Part shown: positions 1 through 10,741 of the stretch, piece after piece
How positions within the stretch are numbered: the first letter of the stretch is position 1
Layout of the letters: each line of letters starts with the position of its first letter
NCBI RefSeq assembly: GCF_963678635.1
Contig: NC_087069.1
Span: forward strand, 20,436,660 to 20,500,659
Direction of reading: 5' to 3'
Origin: Symsagittifera roscoffensis
Lineage: Eukaryota; Xenacoelomorpha; Acoela; Convolutidae
Length of the DNA stretch: 64,000 nt
Translations under genes and position numbers: made by a program
The notes under the pieces: model-generated
Databases searched by the model: none
What the model saw: the letters and a program-made list of their open reading frames with translations, nothing else
Told to the model about the DNA's origin: nothing

Positions 1-710
1 TCGTCCAGTCGCTCGATATGGTCTTCTAGTGTGGGCGTCGCTATTATCACGTCATCCACATAGCACAATATCAGATTGCCGTACTTCTTTGTCACTCCTA
101 TCAGTGCATGTGCCATCAACCGTTGAAAAGTGGCTGTGGCATTGCAAAGACCAAACGGCATCCGTTTCCATTGAGACAGACCCAAGTCGCAAGCGAACCC
201 TGTTTTGTCCCTGTCTTGCTTCCTCAGCGGGAATTGCCAGATTGCCGAACCTAGATCAAGAGTTGTAAAAAATTTTGCGTCACCTAACTTCGAGAGGCTC
301 TCGTCAATCCTAGTTATGGGATAGGCATCCTTCACCGTGACGGAGTTCAGATACCGAAAGTCACAGCAAAACCTCAATTAGTCGCCTTTCTTTTTAGCCA
401 TCACTACTCCACACACCCACGGTGACTTGGATGGTTCTATCATGTCATATTCTAGTAATGTTTCTATTTCTTTCCTACATGCCTCTGATTTGTGGGGGGT
501 CATGCGCCTCGCCCCCTCCCTGTGTGGTACCGCATTCTCTTCAAGTTCTATTTCATGCTCAACAAAATTACAACACCCGTTGTCTGCCTTATGTCTCGAA
601 AAAACTTCCTCGTTCCGCTCTAGTACGTCCTTGATGGCTTCGAGCTGTTCGTCCGTCAACTTGCCCCTTAAGTGTTCGATCTCCGGCAGGACCGGTTTAT
701 CACTTTGCAT
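1..710 (-). pseudogene. pol: Reverse transcriptase, N-terminal half, element A
   Basis: The frame 710-378 contains the RT entry region (EIELEENAVPHREGARRM, then EYDMIEPSKSPW). It stops at a TAA near 378, where C has a glutamine codon. Downstream, to position 1, the same protein continues with FCCDFRYLN, the first catalytic Asp region (LDLGSA), MPFGLCNATATF, and CYVDD near 50-65, the second catalytic pair. The window edge then truncates it. RT copies the element RNA into DNA. Homologous to C 34130-34800. Confidence 0.85.
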
Positions 711-2148
711 TTCACCTATTGCTTATTGTGGGCCATTCCGGAAAGTTCGAACAACTCGATAGCCCATCGTCCGTCTCTGACTTAAGTGATTTCACAAGAC
801 CTGCTGAACCTTTTATTTTCTTCAATCGTCTCAAGATACAAATTTTGTCCCTATGATTGGGACAATCAACAACTTCATTTTGTTTTGAATTTTCAGTCAT
901 TTCATATCGAGTTTTAACAGGTAAAGCATATCCCAGCTTCCTCCCCCTCTGTATCGTGATGGCTATATCAAGAGTATTCAACAAGACACTGACGCAGAGA
1001 CCGCTCTTGGTTATCGAGAAGGATCTTCCTAAAACAGCAGCACTTTGACTATTAGGATTCGGGACTATGCATACTTGCTTGTTGTCACCTAGTTCATTGT
1101 AATTTTTCATTCGCAAGCTTACGATTGCCGCTTCGTTCGCCTTTAGCTTCACCCTCCTACTCAAGAATACCGGTGCTTTATTTTCATTCGCTATTATTAA
1201 ATTTACCGGTTTAATTGCGTACCTCCTATCCGGGTTTCTTATCCTGAACACCGCATTGTTTAAATCAATTGTTACGTCGAAGTTCTTGATGAAGTCCCAG
1301 CCTAAAATGAATTGGTCAGACTCATCTAGGTTTTCTACTACAAGAAAACTCATCCACAGATTGCGTTCCGCCAGATTTAGGGCTATTATTGGTGTTCTGC
1401 CTAGCACCCGCAGCGCCCCTTTGTTAGCAGCTGACAACCGTATTCTCGAGTCTATCAAGTCATCTTTGTTGAAGCCCATTCGCTCCCAAGTTTTGATTGG
1501 CATTACACTCAAGACCGCACCAGTATCGAGTAACCCACGCAAGTGAGTTTTCTTGCCACTTATGTCAAGCACGTGTGCTGATACGTCTGTCTCTGTCCCA
1601 ATGTGCATTGAATCTTCCTCCAGCATGGCACAGTTTCCAATCGATCTCACTTTTAATTCTTCTCTGCCCACGTAGATCTTTCCCACTAGATCTTCATCAC
1701 ATGTTATCATCATCTTCGTGTAAATATTTATCCCGTCTATAATCAACATCGCGGACCATAAGCTTCTGTGTATCTGTTGTCCACACGGACCGACTTGCTG
1801 CCACCTCTCGTGAGTAGCGCCCTCAAGGCTCTAGATGTCGTCTGTGGGCTTATCGCACTCAAGTAGTCTGCGTATACGTCAATGTGCATTACTGTCTGGT
1901 CGCTGGGATCACTTAAGTTCCTTGTCACTTCATGTCCACCTACAGTGATTATCGAAATTATCCTGGCTCCGATTTTCATTATGCCAAATGGCTTTCCTGT
2001 CACCATTTTTGCAATTTCCACTCTTTGCCGACCCTGCTACAGCTTCTGGCACTGGCACCAAGCAACTTAGCGTCTCATTAAATCTCTGTCTGTCGATTTC
2101 TTGCTTCAACCTTTGCTCTATTTCCTTCGTTGCTAGGTCCTGTTTCAC
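711..2148 (-). pseudogene. pro: gag-pro junction and protease region of element A (broken)
   Basis: Two overlapping frames (2021-1743 and 1749-712) carry a conserved region before the protease and then the aspartic protease itself. The catalytic motif LLDTGAVLSVMPIKTWERMG lies near 1480-1540. The flap and second half follow (FILGWDFIKNFDVTIDLNN near 1260-1310). A retroviral-type protease acts as a dimer to cut the polyprotein. A frameshift near 1745 separates the two frames, and another near 712 separates it from RT. The same protein is found in C (32355-34319), B and D. Confidence 0.85.
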
Positions 2149-2178
2149 CTTGTTGATCGCCTCTGACGCCGCTTTCTT

Positions 2179-3997
2179 CTAATGTATCTCTAGGGAGTTC
2201 TTGGCCGTGGCCTCTATCGCATTGTTAGCCTGCGTTACCGCCTTCACTGTCTTCGTTGGCAGTTCCGTACTCGGTGCTTCTAAGTGTTTTGCTTCAAACT
2301 CGGTTTGTCTAATTCGCTGATTCTGCACCGCCGCTAATGCCAATTTATGTTTGGGGTGACTCTGGTTCTTGACCGCCTCCCAAAACAAAGGACAATCCAT
2401 CCTAAAGTGCCCCTCCTGATTGCAGAAGAAGCATCTTGCGCCTATCTTGATGATTAAGACACTATAGTACTCGTGTTCTTCCATCTGGCTCATGTCCTCC
2501 TCATCTGGTGCGTACCCCAGAATCTTCATGCCCTGCTTGTATGTTGTGCAATCTGCCACGTGATGATCAGCTGACCCGCAGTTCGCGCATGATCTACGTT
2601 TGTCCATGTCATCTCTAGGCTTGTACCATCACGACCTTTGTGGTTGGCTCCCCCCTTGCATATTCCTATTATCTGAATATGAGTACTTCTTGGGCTTCAT
2701 TAGCATGTACTCTCTCGACTTCTGTCTCATCTCTTCTGGAATCGGTGCACTGTCTTTCGACAATGTATAGTATGTTGCCTCATGACTTCTACCCAAGTGT
2801 CAATGCATCCATCTGAATCATCCTTGAATTCTTTCGGTTTTTTGAAAGTTTTCCTGGATTTGTTGATTCCTCTGTCACTCGAGTCGGTGTTACTCGTGGC
2901 GAAGGCTTCTAGTGTCCTGTTCATCATTTCCCAGGTGCTTGCCCACGTCATGACATCCGATCCCACGTTTTTGTGAGTCGTGGAGTCCCCTGGACCACTC
3001 GTTGTGTTTGCTGTTCCACTTTTCATAATCGCTTTGCCCCCCCCCCCCCCGGTGCTGTACTCGCGGCATCCCGAGGTAATGGTAACGGTATTGATTGCCG
3101 TTTGTTCCATTGTGGTTCCACGAAGTCAATTCTATTGCCTTGCGTTCGATCCGCTGCCGACCTGTCCTGTGACGTAGAGTTCCTCAAGATGGCGTCTAGT
3201 TTTGCCTGTATTGCACATGAACTCTCAGCCTGGTCCCTACTTATTGTGTCCGTTCTCGTTTCCAAACTCCCCAACTGGCTTTTCACTGCGTCATATCGTT
3301 GCTTCATTTCTTGCATGTCTTTTTTGATGTTCTTATCTCGCTCTCCATCAGTGGTATTTACCTTGTCCGACATCTGCTGAAGCTTTTTCTCTGTCGCTTT
3401 CGCTAGATTGAAATAGCTGTCCAGGTACTCATGTTTGTTCTATCTTAATTCTTTCTTTATCACATCTCTATCCTCCTCGCTGTGCTTTAGTCTCTTGTCG
3501 ATCTGATCTAGCTTCGCCATCAGATCGCCCAGATCGAGAGACATTGTTTCATGGTCAGATGTTGCCCCCTTGTTGGCTGCTGCTCCCGGTCTCACCTGGT
3601 CTTCGTTTCGGTTGGTGTCTGTTGTTTTCGTGGATACTGTTCCGAAAGTTTTGCCTTTCTCGGATTTCGGTTCCTCCGTCACTACATCTCTTGATTTCAT
3701 CCTGGCCATCATTGCCAACCTTTCAGTAAATGATGTTCTTTTTGCTTGAGACTCGTCCTTTACCGTTTCTGGCGTGTTGCCCGTTGTGTCTTCCACAGTG
3801 TCTATCGTCGAGAACTCCATGGACTTTGGATTTGGTTCTTCTGCATTCGGCATCGGTGTTGACTCCGTCTTCTTCTTCTCCACCTCATCTACACTCTGGT
3901 CCGGTGTCTCTAGGTCAATCTCGATGACGGCTTCTGCTTGTTTCCCTTCCATGCCCTCTTTTGTTTTGTTCTCCGTATTACTCCTCGTGTTGACCAT
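2179..3997 (-). pseudogene. gag: gag of element A (broken)
   Basis: Gag would make the particle shell and bind element RNA. The frame starts near 3997 (MVNTRSNTENK), parallel to C. A TAG near 3438 interrupts it. A tract of 14 C at 3037-3050 (G on the coding strand) shifts the frame. About 365 bp of the capsid region present in C is missing near 2760. The nucleocapsid end (2607-2179) is intact and carries two CCHC knuckles of the CX2CX4HX4C form, one at CANCGSADHHVADC and one at CFFCNQEGHFRMDC. Protein text upstream of the knuckles is polar and rich in T, E and K, with a predicted coiled segment around EMKQRYDAVKSQLGSLETR. Not functional as it stands. Confidence 0.85.
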
Positions 3998-4374
3998 GCT
4001 AACTGAAAAGTTCTTCCTTGTACTTTTGGGCCCATGGATGTCGTTTTACGTAGCGACGAGTTATATTTTGTCTTTGATTCTGTAGATCTTTTTCAGCCAC
4101 CGGTACCCTGCTCCGCCTCAAAATTTCTATTTACAAATGATTCTATTTACAATATTGGTATTTACAAAATCCTATTCTAAAAAAAAATAATAATAAAAAA
4201 AATTTTGCTAATAAAAAGAAAAACTACTTTACTGTTCCTTCTAAGATTTCGTTAAAATCCTACTAATTCGTGATCCTAACACTATCGTGTTCCAACTAGT
4301 CCTATTGCTTTTGATTCAATTAATTCTACCTGTCTCAAGACCCTTTATTACCGTCACTCCACTTCTTCGTGCTG

Positions 4375-5070
4375 TCCCAAGCTTTCTCTCTACTGTCCCA
4401 AGACTATTCAGTGCTGTCCCAGTACTTCTTGTCCAAGACTATTCAGTACTTCCAAGACCACTGTCCCAAGACAATTGCCCTAAGACGACTGTCCCAAGAC
4501 TACTGTCCCAAGACTAGTGTCTCAAGACCACTGTCCCAAGACCACTGTCCCAAGACTACTGCCCCAAGACTACTGCCCCAAGACTACTGTCCCAAGACTA
4601 GTGTCCCAAGACTACTGCCCCAAGACTAATGTCCCAAGACTAGTGTCCCAAGACTACTGTCCCAAGACTACTGTCCCAAGACTACTGTCCCAAGACTACT
4701 GTCCCAAGACTACTGTCCCACGACTACTGTCCCAAGACTACTGTCCCAAGACTACTGTCCCAAGACCACTGTCCCAAGACCACTGTCCCAAGACCAGTGT
4801 CCCAAGAACACTGTCCCAAGACCACTGTCCCAAGACCGCTGTCCCAAGACCACTGTCCCAAGACCACTGTCCCAAGACTACTGTCCCAAGACTACTGTCC
4901 CAAGACCAGTGTCCAAAGACTGTGCTTTACCAAGACTGCTCTGGTCCAAGACTGCCCTAAGACTGCATGTCCCAAGACTGCACTGTCTTAAGACTGCCCA
5001 AGACTGTACTGCTCCAAGACCGTCCCCAGACTGCACTGTCCCAAGGCTTCTTCGGTACTGTCCCAAGACT
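4375..5070 (-). repeat. 14-bp minisatellite (CTGTCCCAAGACTA), element A
   Basis: A dense run of 14-bp units of the form ACTGTCCCAAGACT with single-base variants (CTACTG, CCACTG, CTAGTG) lies just upstream of gag. The edges are degenerate and the core (about 4480-4915) is nearly perfect. It is the reverse complement of the C array at 29376-30120. Confidence 0.95.
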
Positions 5071-5959
5071 TGTCACCAGGTGTCTGGATAGTAGGATTTC
5101 TTCTTCTTCGTTGTGGGGACTCTCGAACCACTGTACCTTGTACCACCACTTGAGCCCTGGTAAAAATTTTGCCAAAATCCCTATCTTAATGGCCAAAATC
5201 CAAATACTGACCTCCTTGTATTTATCTCCCTTTCGTTATTTCAGGCTATGTGAAACCCCAACTTCTCCGCAGGTACCTTGTGATCACCTGTTCGTTCAAA
5301 TACCAACAACAAATTCTCACCAAAACGTAAAAATTTAAACAGGAAAAATTACAAAAACAGATAGATAAACCCACCTACATTCAAAGCTGACAGATATCAG
5401 CCTTTGTCCGAAAAAATGTCTGGTACCCGATTGCCACGCGTTTTCCTCCCCCCTGGTAGCGATCTTATGGGGTATCACAAAAACTGTCTGTGTCCGTTCC
5501 CCCCTACCGATCCGACCAGGGTACCTGCCTTAACTCGATGTTAAATTTGGATATCCGCTTCTTATAACCAACGCGTGTAAGTATCTAATGTAACTAAATC
5601 GACGATGCCGAACAATTAGTTACTCTAATGTGTCCCCCTTTTGTACACTTTATAACCACCAACCTTTAACCTAACCAGCCCCCCTTCTAACCTCCTCCCT
5701 CTTAAGCCGAAAAATCCCTTAAGCGCCGGGTGCTAAACCTCTCGAGAGAAAACCGTATACCTGTTTCGAGGCCTGCTTGTGTAAAAACTTCCTCAAAACA
5801 ATGGGGCTCCGCTTATCCAATTTTACACTTATTTCCTATAATGTAATGTGGATTTCAACGATACCCGTTTGTCCAACTTGAGAACACCCTTGTGCGTCCT
5901 CTTCTTGTTGTTGCGATTCCGTGCTGGTTGTCCCCTTGACGTGTACTGCACTTGACACC

Positions 5960-6235
5960 AGCACCACCTTCCCACTTGGCTGGTCACCTCTTCCAGTCAA
6001 GTCTCCTAGCGGTTCAGCTCAGTCCTTGTGAAACACTTTCCCACTCGGCTGGTCACCTCTTCCAGTCAAGTCTCCTAGTGGTCCGGCTCTGTCCTTGTGA
6101 ACCACTTTCCCACTCGGCTGGTCACCTCTTCCAGTCAAGTCTCCTAGTGGCCCGGCTCTGTCCTTGTGAACCACTTTCCCACTCGGCTGGTCACCTCTTC
6201 CAGTCAAGTCTCCTAGTGGTCCGGCTAGGTTGCAA
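5960..6235 (-). repeat. 69-bp tandem repeat, about 4 copies
   Basis: The unit contains CCACTTTCCCACTCGGCTGG and CCTCTTCCAGTCAAGTCTCC and repeats about every 69 bp. The same array, reverse complemented, lies in the C leader at 28063-28450 (about 6 copies) and 27183-27300 (about 2 copies). Since 69 is a multiple of 3, any stop-free frame stays open across the array. Confidence 0.9.
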
Positions 6236-6510
6236 GCTATCTGAAAACCCTTAACAACGCCCCCCACTTGGGCACCTTATTGAAGTCACTGGTTTAGATT
6301 GCTAGATTGATCGAAACGATCGGTCTCATAAAACAGTATGGGTATACTATTTAATTAATATAAAGGTTTGATCCAACTAATCTGGTATCAAAGTCACTGT
6401 CATTTTTGTTTTATGGTTTTGTTCCTTTTTCTATACTTTTTTCTTGTTTTTGTTTCGCTTTTGTCTTTTTGCTCGTGTTTTTGTCCCCCTGGTTACCCCC
6501 CTTACTCGGT

Positions 6511-6736
6511 ACAGCTCTACTCTAGTTTTCTACGATGGAAATTGCGAATAATATTTGACAACTTTCCCGCAATTGTAATTCGGTTGTTCTGATTTTATAT
6601 TTTATGTTTTCAGTTGTCGCGAGAAAACTGAGCATGACAGGCTCCATTCGTTTTTTTGAAAAATGAAACTTCACTCCAAAACCACGTATTTTTGTGTTCC
6701 TCAAGGTCAAACTTCCAGATATGACCGACTGGCACA
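6511..6736 (-). repeat. 5' LTR remnant of element A
   Basis: Reading leftward from 6736 the sequence begins TGTGCCAGTCGGTCAT and follows the first roughly 230 bp of the C LTR (from 25813). At about 6510 it jumps straight into leader sequence (CCGAGTAAGGGGGG, matching C near 27770). The rest of the LTR, including its TACA end, and the PBS are therefore deleted. Confidence 0.85.
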
Positions 6737-6941
6737 TTATACTGTGGATACATCGTACCAATCATAAGCTATGCTTCGCAAACATGGTATCCGAACAAAG
6801 CAGAATTATTACAACTAGAAAGAGTATCAAAACGAGCGACTTCTTGGATTACAAATAACCTCAAAATGAGTTATACTGAAAGACTGAAATTTTTAAAGCT
6901 CCTTCCACTCTCAATGTATTTTGAATTACACGACATATTGT
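6737..6941 (+). pseudogene. Non-LTR (LINE) reverse transcriptase, C-terminal fragment, part 1
   Basis: The plus-strand frame reads LYCGYIVPIISYASQTW, then ELLQLERVSKRATSWI and SYTERLKFLKLLPLSMYFEL, ending at HDIL. This pattern (Y-gyi-PiisY-W-p, e-vqkra, SYxeRLkxLxLlpL) is typical of the thumb/connection region at the end of animal non-LTR RTs of the CR1/Jockey/RTE kind. It is interrupted at 6941 by the end of element B, and its upstream side at 6737 is interrupted by element A. It resumes at 25465. This is the substrate into which the LTR elements inserted. Confidence 0.75.
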
Positions 6942-7818
6942 TGTAACATTCGCCCGGAAGATACATATCGACGGAAAATAAAACTTAGTCCTAAGACGAC
7001 TGGCCAACGTCTAAACAGAGCTTTACATGCTTTTCACCGTCTCTACCAAGCCAGTACTTTCGGTGGTCTTTCTAACATCGGAACGACAAAAACGTTACTG
7101 CTTTCGGCTTCGGTCAAAACACTCAAATTAACTTAATTACATGCAGAAATAGTGAGCTCATGGCTGGGTCTCAGTATCCTCGGACCACGAGGTCACTCCT
7201 AAAAACAGGGCTACAACTACTTATTGAATTATTATTGTTTTTGTTCAGTAGATAAAAATCATCATCTCCATCGAAGATGGATCAACCCTTTCCCCCAACT
7301 CCTTGCTTCTCATCCTAGCCAAATGAATTCAAATGTTAATTAAATTCAACTCAGGACATGACAGGGAAGCTAAAAATTTATATAAGTTAATAAAAGTTCC
7401 AGTCCCGAGACCCCTCCTGATTCCTGAATCCTGGTTTTTCACTCTTCGCCGTTGTTCGCAACGGCCTTGCAACTATTGTAGCGACACAATAGTTGCAACT
7501 CGGAGCGGTATCTGCTACTTCTGCAATTCGTCGTTGTTTTTCAAGCACAATTCTCGTTGTTCACACTATCGCAACTAATGTTGTTGTATTTTTCTTCCGG
7601 TTTTCTGCCAAATTGGCCGTTTCTGACGTTTCTCAGAAATATGACGTCATTCTTCGAATTTTTAAAATTTCAAAACACCAGAATATCTTGACCTTCACCG
7701 TTTGACTAATCGTCCCAATAACGTCGTTAATCGCTTAAAACGTCAATTCGGAAGGTTCGCTGTTAAAAACTCGAATATCCTGAATCTGCATTTTGGTCCA
7801 TTCTGGTCGAATGTCACA
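6942..7818 (-). repeat. 3' LTR of element B
   Basis: 877 bp, matching 24550-25464 in the same orientation. In element sense it starts TGTGACATTCG (at 7818) and ends CGAATGTTACA (at 6942), a terminal inverted repeat typical of LTRs. It carries an inverted repeat TTGCAACTATTGT/ACAATAGTTGCAA (7466-7499) and a TATATAA-like word near 7380. The base pairs upstream in element sense read CTGGGAGTA, a weak polypurine tract. Confidence 0.93.
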
Positions 7819-8646
7819 TACTCCCAGGACGGACAGTCCGGTCAATGTCCTCATTGAATCTCGCAATGTTCGTAAAATAGGTACAGTGTCATCGAACAGA
7901 ATTTACAAAATGCACGAAATTACTTTTATCCACGTCATATCGACTCACTGCAGAAAATAAATGGCATCATACTACATCACTATAGCCTTCAAATTCTTTT
8001 CATTAATCTGCACATTGAGGATATGACCTAAAATAAAAACATATTTTCCGACTTCCAAGGTCAATGTCCTGATTAAAAACTTTTTCTCCTAGATTTAAAA
8101 GGTGTTGGTTTGCAGGACAGTCCTGCCAACCAACAAGCAAAAATTATCCTACTACGCTTCTTCCCTTCGGAAATATTGCTTCCTATTGTCCTGAATATTA
8201 AAACTAAGAAACTCTGTGGTTAGAAAGAACAATAAAACAATCTCACTCTTCGAGAGATTACCCAAGCCTTTCATGTCACCACAAAGTGATCAGTTCTCCT
8301 AGCTGATTAAAAACAGTCATGCAGGCTGGAATATTTAAATATACTCTTTCACTCAAGCCTTTCTAAATAAATAGTAAGTAAGTGTCTCTAAAGCCACTTA
8401 ACTAAAATCAAAATGCAAATTTATAAATGCAACAATTTCAAAACTCAACTAAATCTTTCAGTTTTCAATTACAACTTGGTTGCTTAGTTTCTCACTTGAG
8501 TTTTTTCACACACATAAAACAATTCTGAGTTTTAACTTTTTCTTCATCACTCCTTTGTTTTCTTCTTTTTTCGTCGTTTAGAAGTTCTAAAACTTCTAAA
8601 TTCTTCTAATTTTGTCTCTTTTTGCATCTCGTTTTTCGGCCATTCG
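7819..8646 (-). other. 3' untranslated region of element B
   Basis: AT-rich sequence between the ORF5 stop and the 3' LTR. I see no gene. The last bases before the LTR (GTCCTGGGAGTA in element sense) are the best polypurine-tract candidate, paralleling GAGGAGTA before C's 3' LTR. Confidence 0.65.
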
Positions 8647-10700
8647 TCAATGTTCCATCTCTTCCTCCTGTGATACTGACTCTGCACTTTCAGTTTCTGT
8701 GTCCTGCAACACGTCGTTAGCTATCCTGACGCTGTTGGAAGCAGTCCTCCAACACTTCTGCTCTTCTACCCTCTGTTTGCAACAAGGTAGGGGATCCACG
8801 TTAGATTCTCTGCTCCTGCAGAAGCTCTTGTGGAGGCACAACGTCACATTTCTCTCCAAATCTTCCTTCAACAACTCTGCCTTCTCCTTTCCACTACGTT
8901 CACTTGTCCTGGAAATTCTTGGTGGTCACTGCATTCCGATGAATCACGAGAGCTCGCTTGAAAGCTCCTGCTCCGATGTCCAGCTGATATTCACTGTACA
9001 CTCTGCCGTGCTTCGAGATATGCTTTTTAGCATATTCGTACAACCATGCAGTCATGTTAGCTCTGAACCATGGCATCAACCGTTTTCTTGCCCATATCTT
9101 CTTCACTTCCATCCGAATGTTTAGAATCTTGCACATTGTCTCAAAAAGATCTAAATCTTTCAGACAATCCAATTTCCGCAACTGTTCTCTCGTCGGTGCC
9201 TCCTGTCTATTGTTTTCTTTCACATGAGCTTCCAGCCATCGTATCGCCATCATAACTCCCACTATCACTATTGTTATGGGCTGTGATGAGTCTGGTAAAC
9301 CCATGGAGAGCAGCTCTCTAGAGTCCCAGATCAACACCAGATTACTATGCTTGGGATACCACCAGGTCTGCAGCAAGCAGTGGCAGGGAAACTCGTCATG
9401 TGTCAACATGGTGCTCCTCCAATTACGTTTTCCCGAAGCTTCCAGTAATGGTTCCACTTCCATCATCACTCGGTGGACTTCATCATTCCTTTCTACTGTA
9501 TTGTAATCTGTAACAGTTGATCCTCTCTGTTTCTGTCTCTCAAAGTCATTGAAGTTCCCGCTCACGTATCCCATGAACTTCTTTCCCAGTATCGATTCCA
9601 ACTCCTCCTTGGTTCTCTCTGGAACTGCTGAGAACATCTTACATAGCAACTCGTAAGATTTCTCGGACATCCTTGTTAGTCTCACACACTTTGGCACTGA
9701 GAAGGCTTGATCCGCGATCGTTCTCGTACTCTTTACATCCACAGCTACGAAATGTACCGGGTATCTGCTCTTGCACATTAGAGCCAAGGTCGAACCCACC
9801 AAATATCGTGCTCCTGATGGTCTACAATAAGTCTCACTGTGTCTGATGTTCATTTCTGCCTCGATCGCTTCCCTCCATTTTCCTATGTGTTTCTGCTCGG
9901 TTTGCAGAACTCCTGGGAATACTTCTACACTGATGGCAGTGACCATCTCATGTCTCTGTTCTAGATTCAATAGTGACTGTAAAGAACTAAACATGCTGTA
10001 GAATCCTAGTGCAGTCACTAGATTCACCTCGGTTCCTCCATGACAGTCCGCTATCAGCTCCGTTTCCGTTCTTGCTTTCATCACGACATTCCCAAACAAT
10101 ATCGTCAATTGCTTGTGTTGGCTCTCTAGGGTCATCACACAGTCCAGACCTCTACAAACGTGACCTTCCAGTCCACAGACTTCCGCCAGACAGTACGGAA
10201 TTTGAAGAGGACTTCCGGATTTTGGTACGGAAGGTGCAGTCACCTCTTCCTCCAAGACCAGTCCCAATTTGGTCTGTGGATCATTAGCGCTGTTAATTGT
10301 TACAATTCTCGACGTCCAGAATCTAAGTAACACTGCCTGCTTGTAGTCGAAGAAGAAATCGCGTATGTCTTCACTCAGGAAAGGGTTGTACGCTATCCCT
10401 ATGATTCCGGATACGTAGCTGTACGACTTCTTCTTGATCGGTCCACAGTACTCACTGGATTTCGGCAGTGCCCCCCATAGATTCTTCTGTGAGTCTCAGC
10501 TCCTTGTTTGAGAATCTCCTGATTTCGTCTATCTTTCTCATGGGTTCTAACTCCTCGGGTTCTTTCATATTCACCCTCATCGGTTTGCTTTGCTGCATTT
10601 CCAGCAGCGCTAGCAAGAGTAAGGCTTTCGCTCGCTCATCGCCTTCCCTCAGCATCTTAACACAAGTGTTCAATGCAGGTACTGAAATCTGCTCCATCAT
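8647..10700 (-). pseudogene. ORF5 C-terminal part, element B (broken)
   Basis: Frames 10700-10452, 10333-8900 and 8874-8647 are collinear with D 62330-63994 and C 45169-47680. The second carries the Cys motif CLAEVCGLEGHVCRGLDC (CX4CX6CX4C) near 10140-10195. It lacks about 85 residues that D has before that motif (in-frame deletion). Other conserved text: MKARTETELIADCHGGTEVN, LEVFPGVLQTEQKHIGKWRE, SVPKCVRLTRMS. It ends with an acidic tail (ESAESVSQEEEMEH) at 8647. Function unknown; I recognise no family. Confidence 0.75.
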
Positions 10701-10741
10701 GAATCGAATGAAACAGAGAGCGTCTCTCCGCTTCGCACACG

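Larger units (their letters stand above)
4110..6510 (-). other. Leader (5' untranslated region) of element A
   Basis: This is about 2.4 kb between the LTR remnant and gag, matching the C leader (27765-30350) in reverse complement. It contains the 69-bp array, a unique stretch (5100-5950) and the 14-bp array. The unique stretch includes C-rich runs near 5680-5710, the complement of the G-run cluster in C. Apart from repeat-driven open frames I see no gene. Part of 4020-4110 may code for the gag N-terminus, because C has an ATG-started frame in the equivalent place; in A that ATG is lost. Confidence 0.75.
1..6736 (-). mobile_element. Element A: family I giant Ty3/gypsy-like retrotransposon, 5' part
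   Basis: Read on the minus strand, this stretch holds an LTR remnant, a long leader with two minisatellites, gag, protease and the start of reverse transcriptase, then leaves the window in RT. The order gag-PR-RT and the motifs (two CCHC knuckles, DTGA, YVDD) match Ty3/gypsy elements. It is the same family as element C: leader arrays, gag text and the LTR start TGTGCCAGTCGG are shared. Its LTR starts at 6736 directly against LINE sequence. The copy is dead: most of the LTR and the PBS are missing, part of the capsid region is deleted, and stop codons and frameshifts interrupt gag and pol. The rest of the element would lie left of position 1. Confidence 0.9.

Noticed and set aside
8612-9124. 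Plus-strand open frames opposite ORF5 and integrase (for example 8612-9124, 16494-17390)
   Set aside because: They are antisense shadows of conserved minus-strand coding sequence with no family resemblance.
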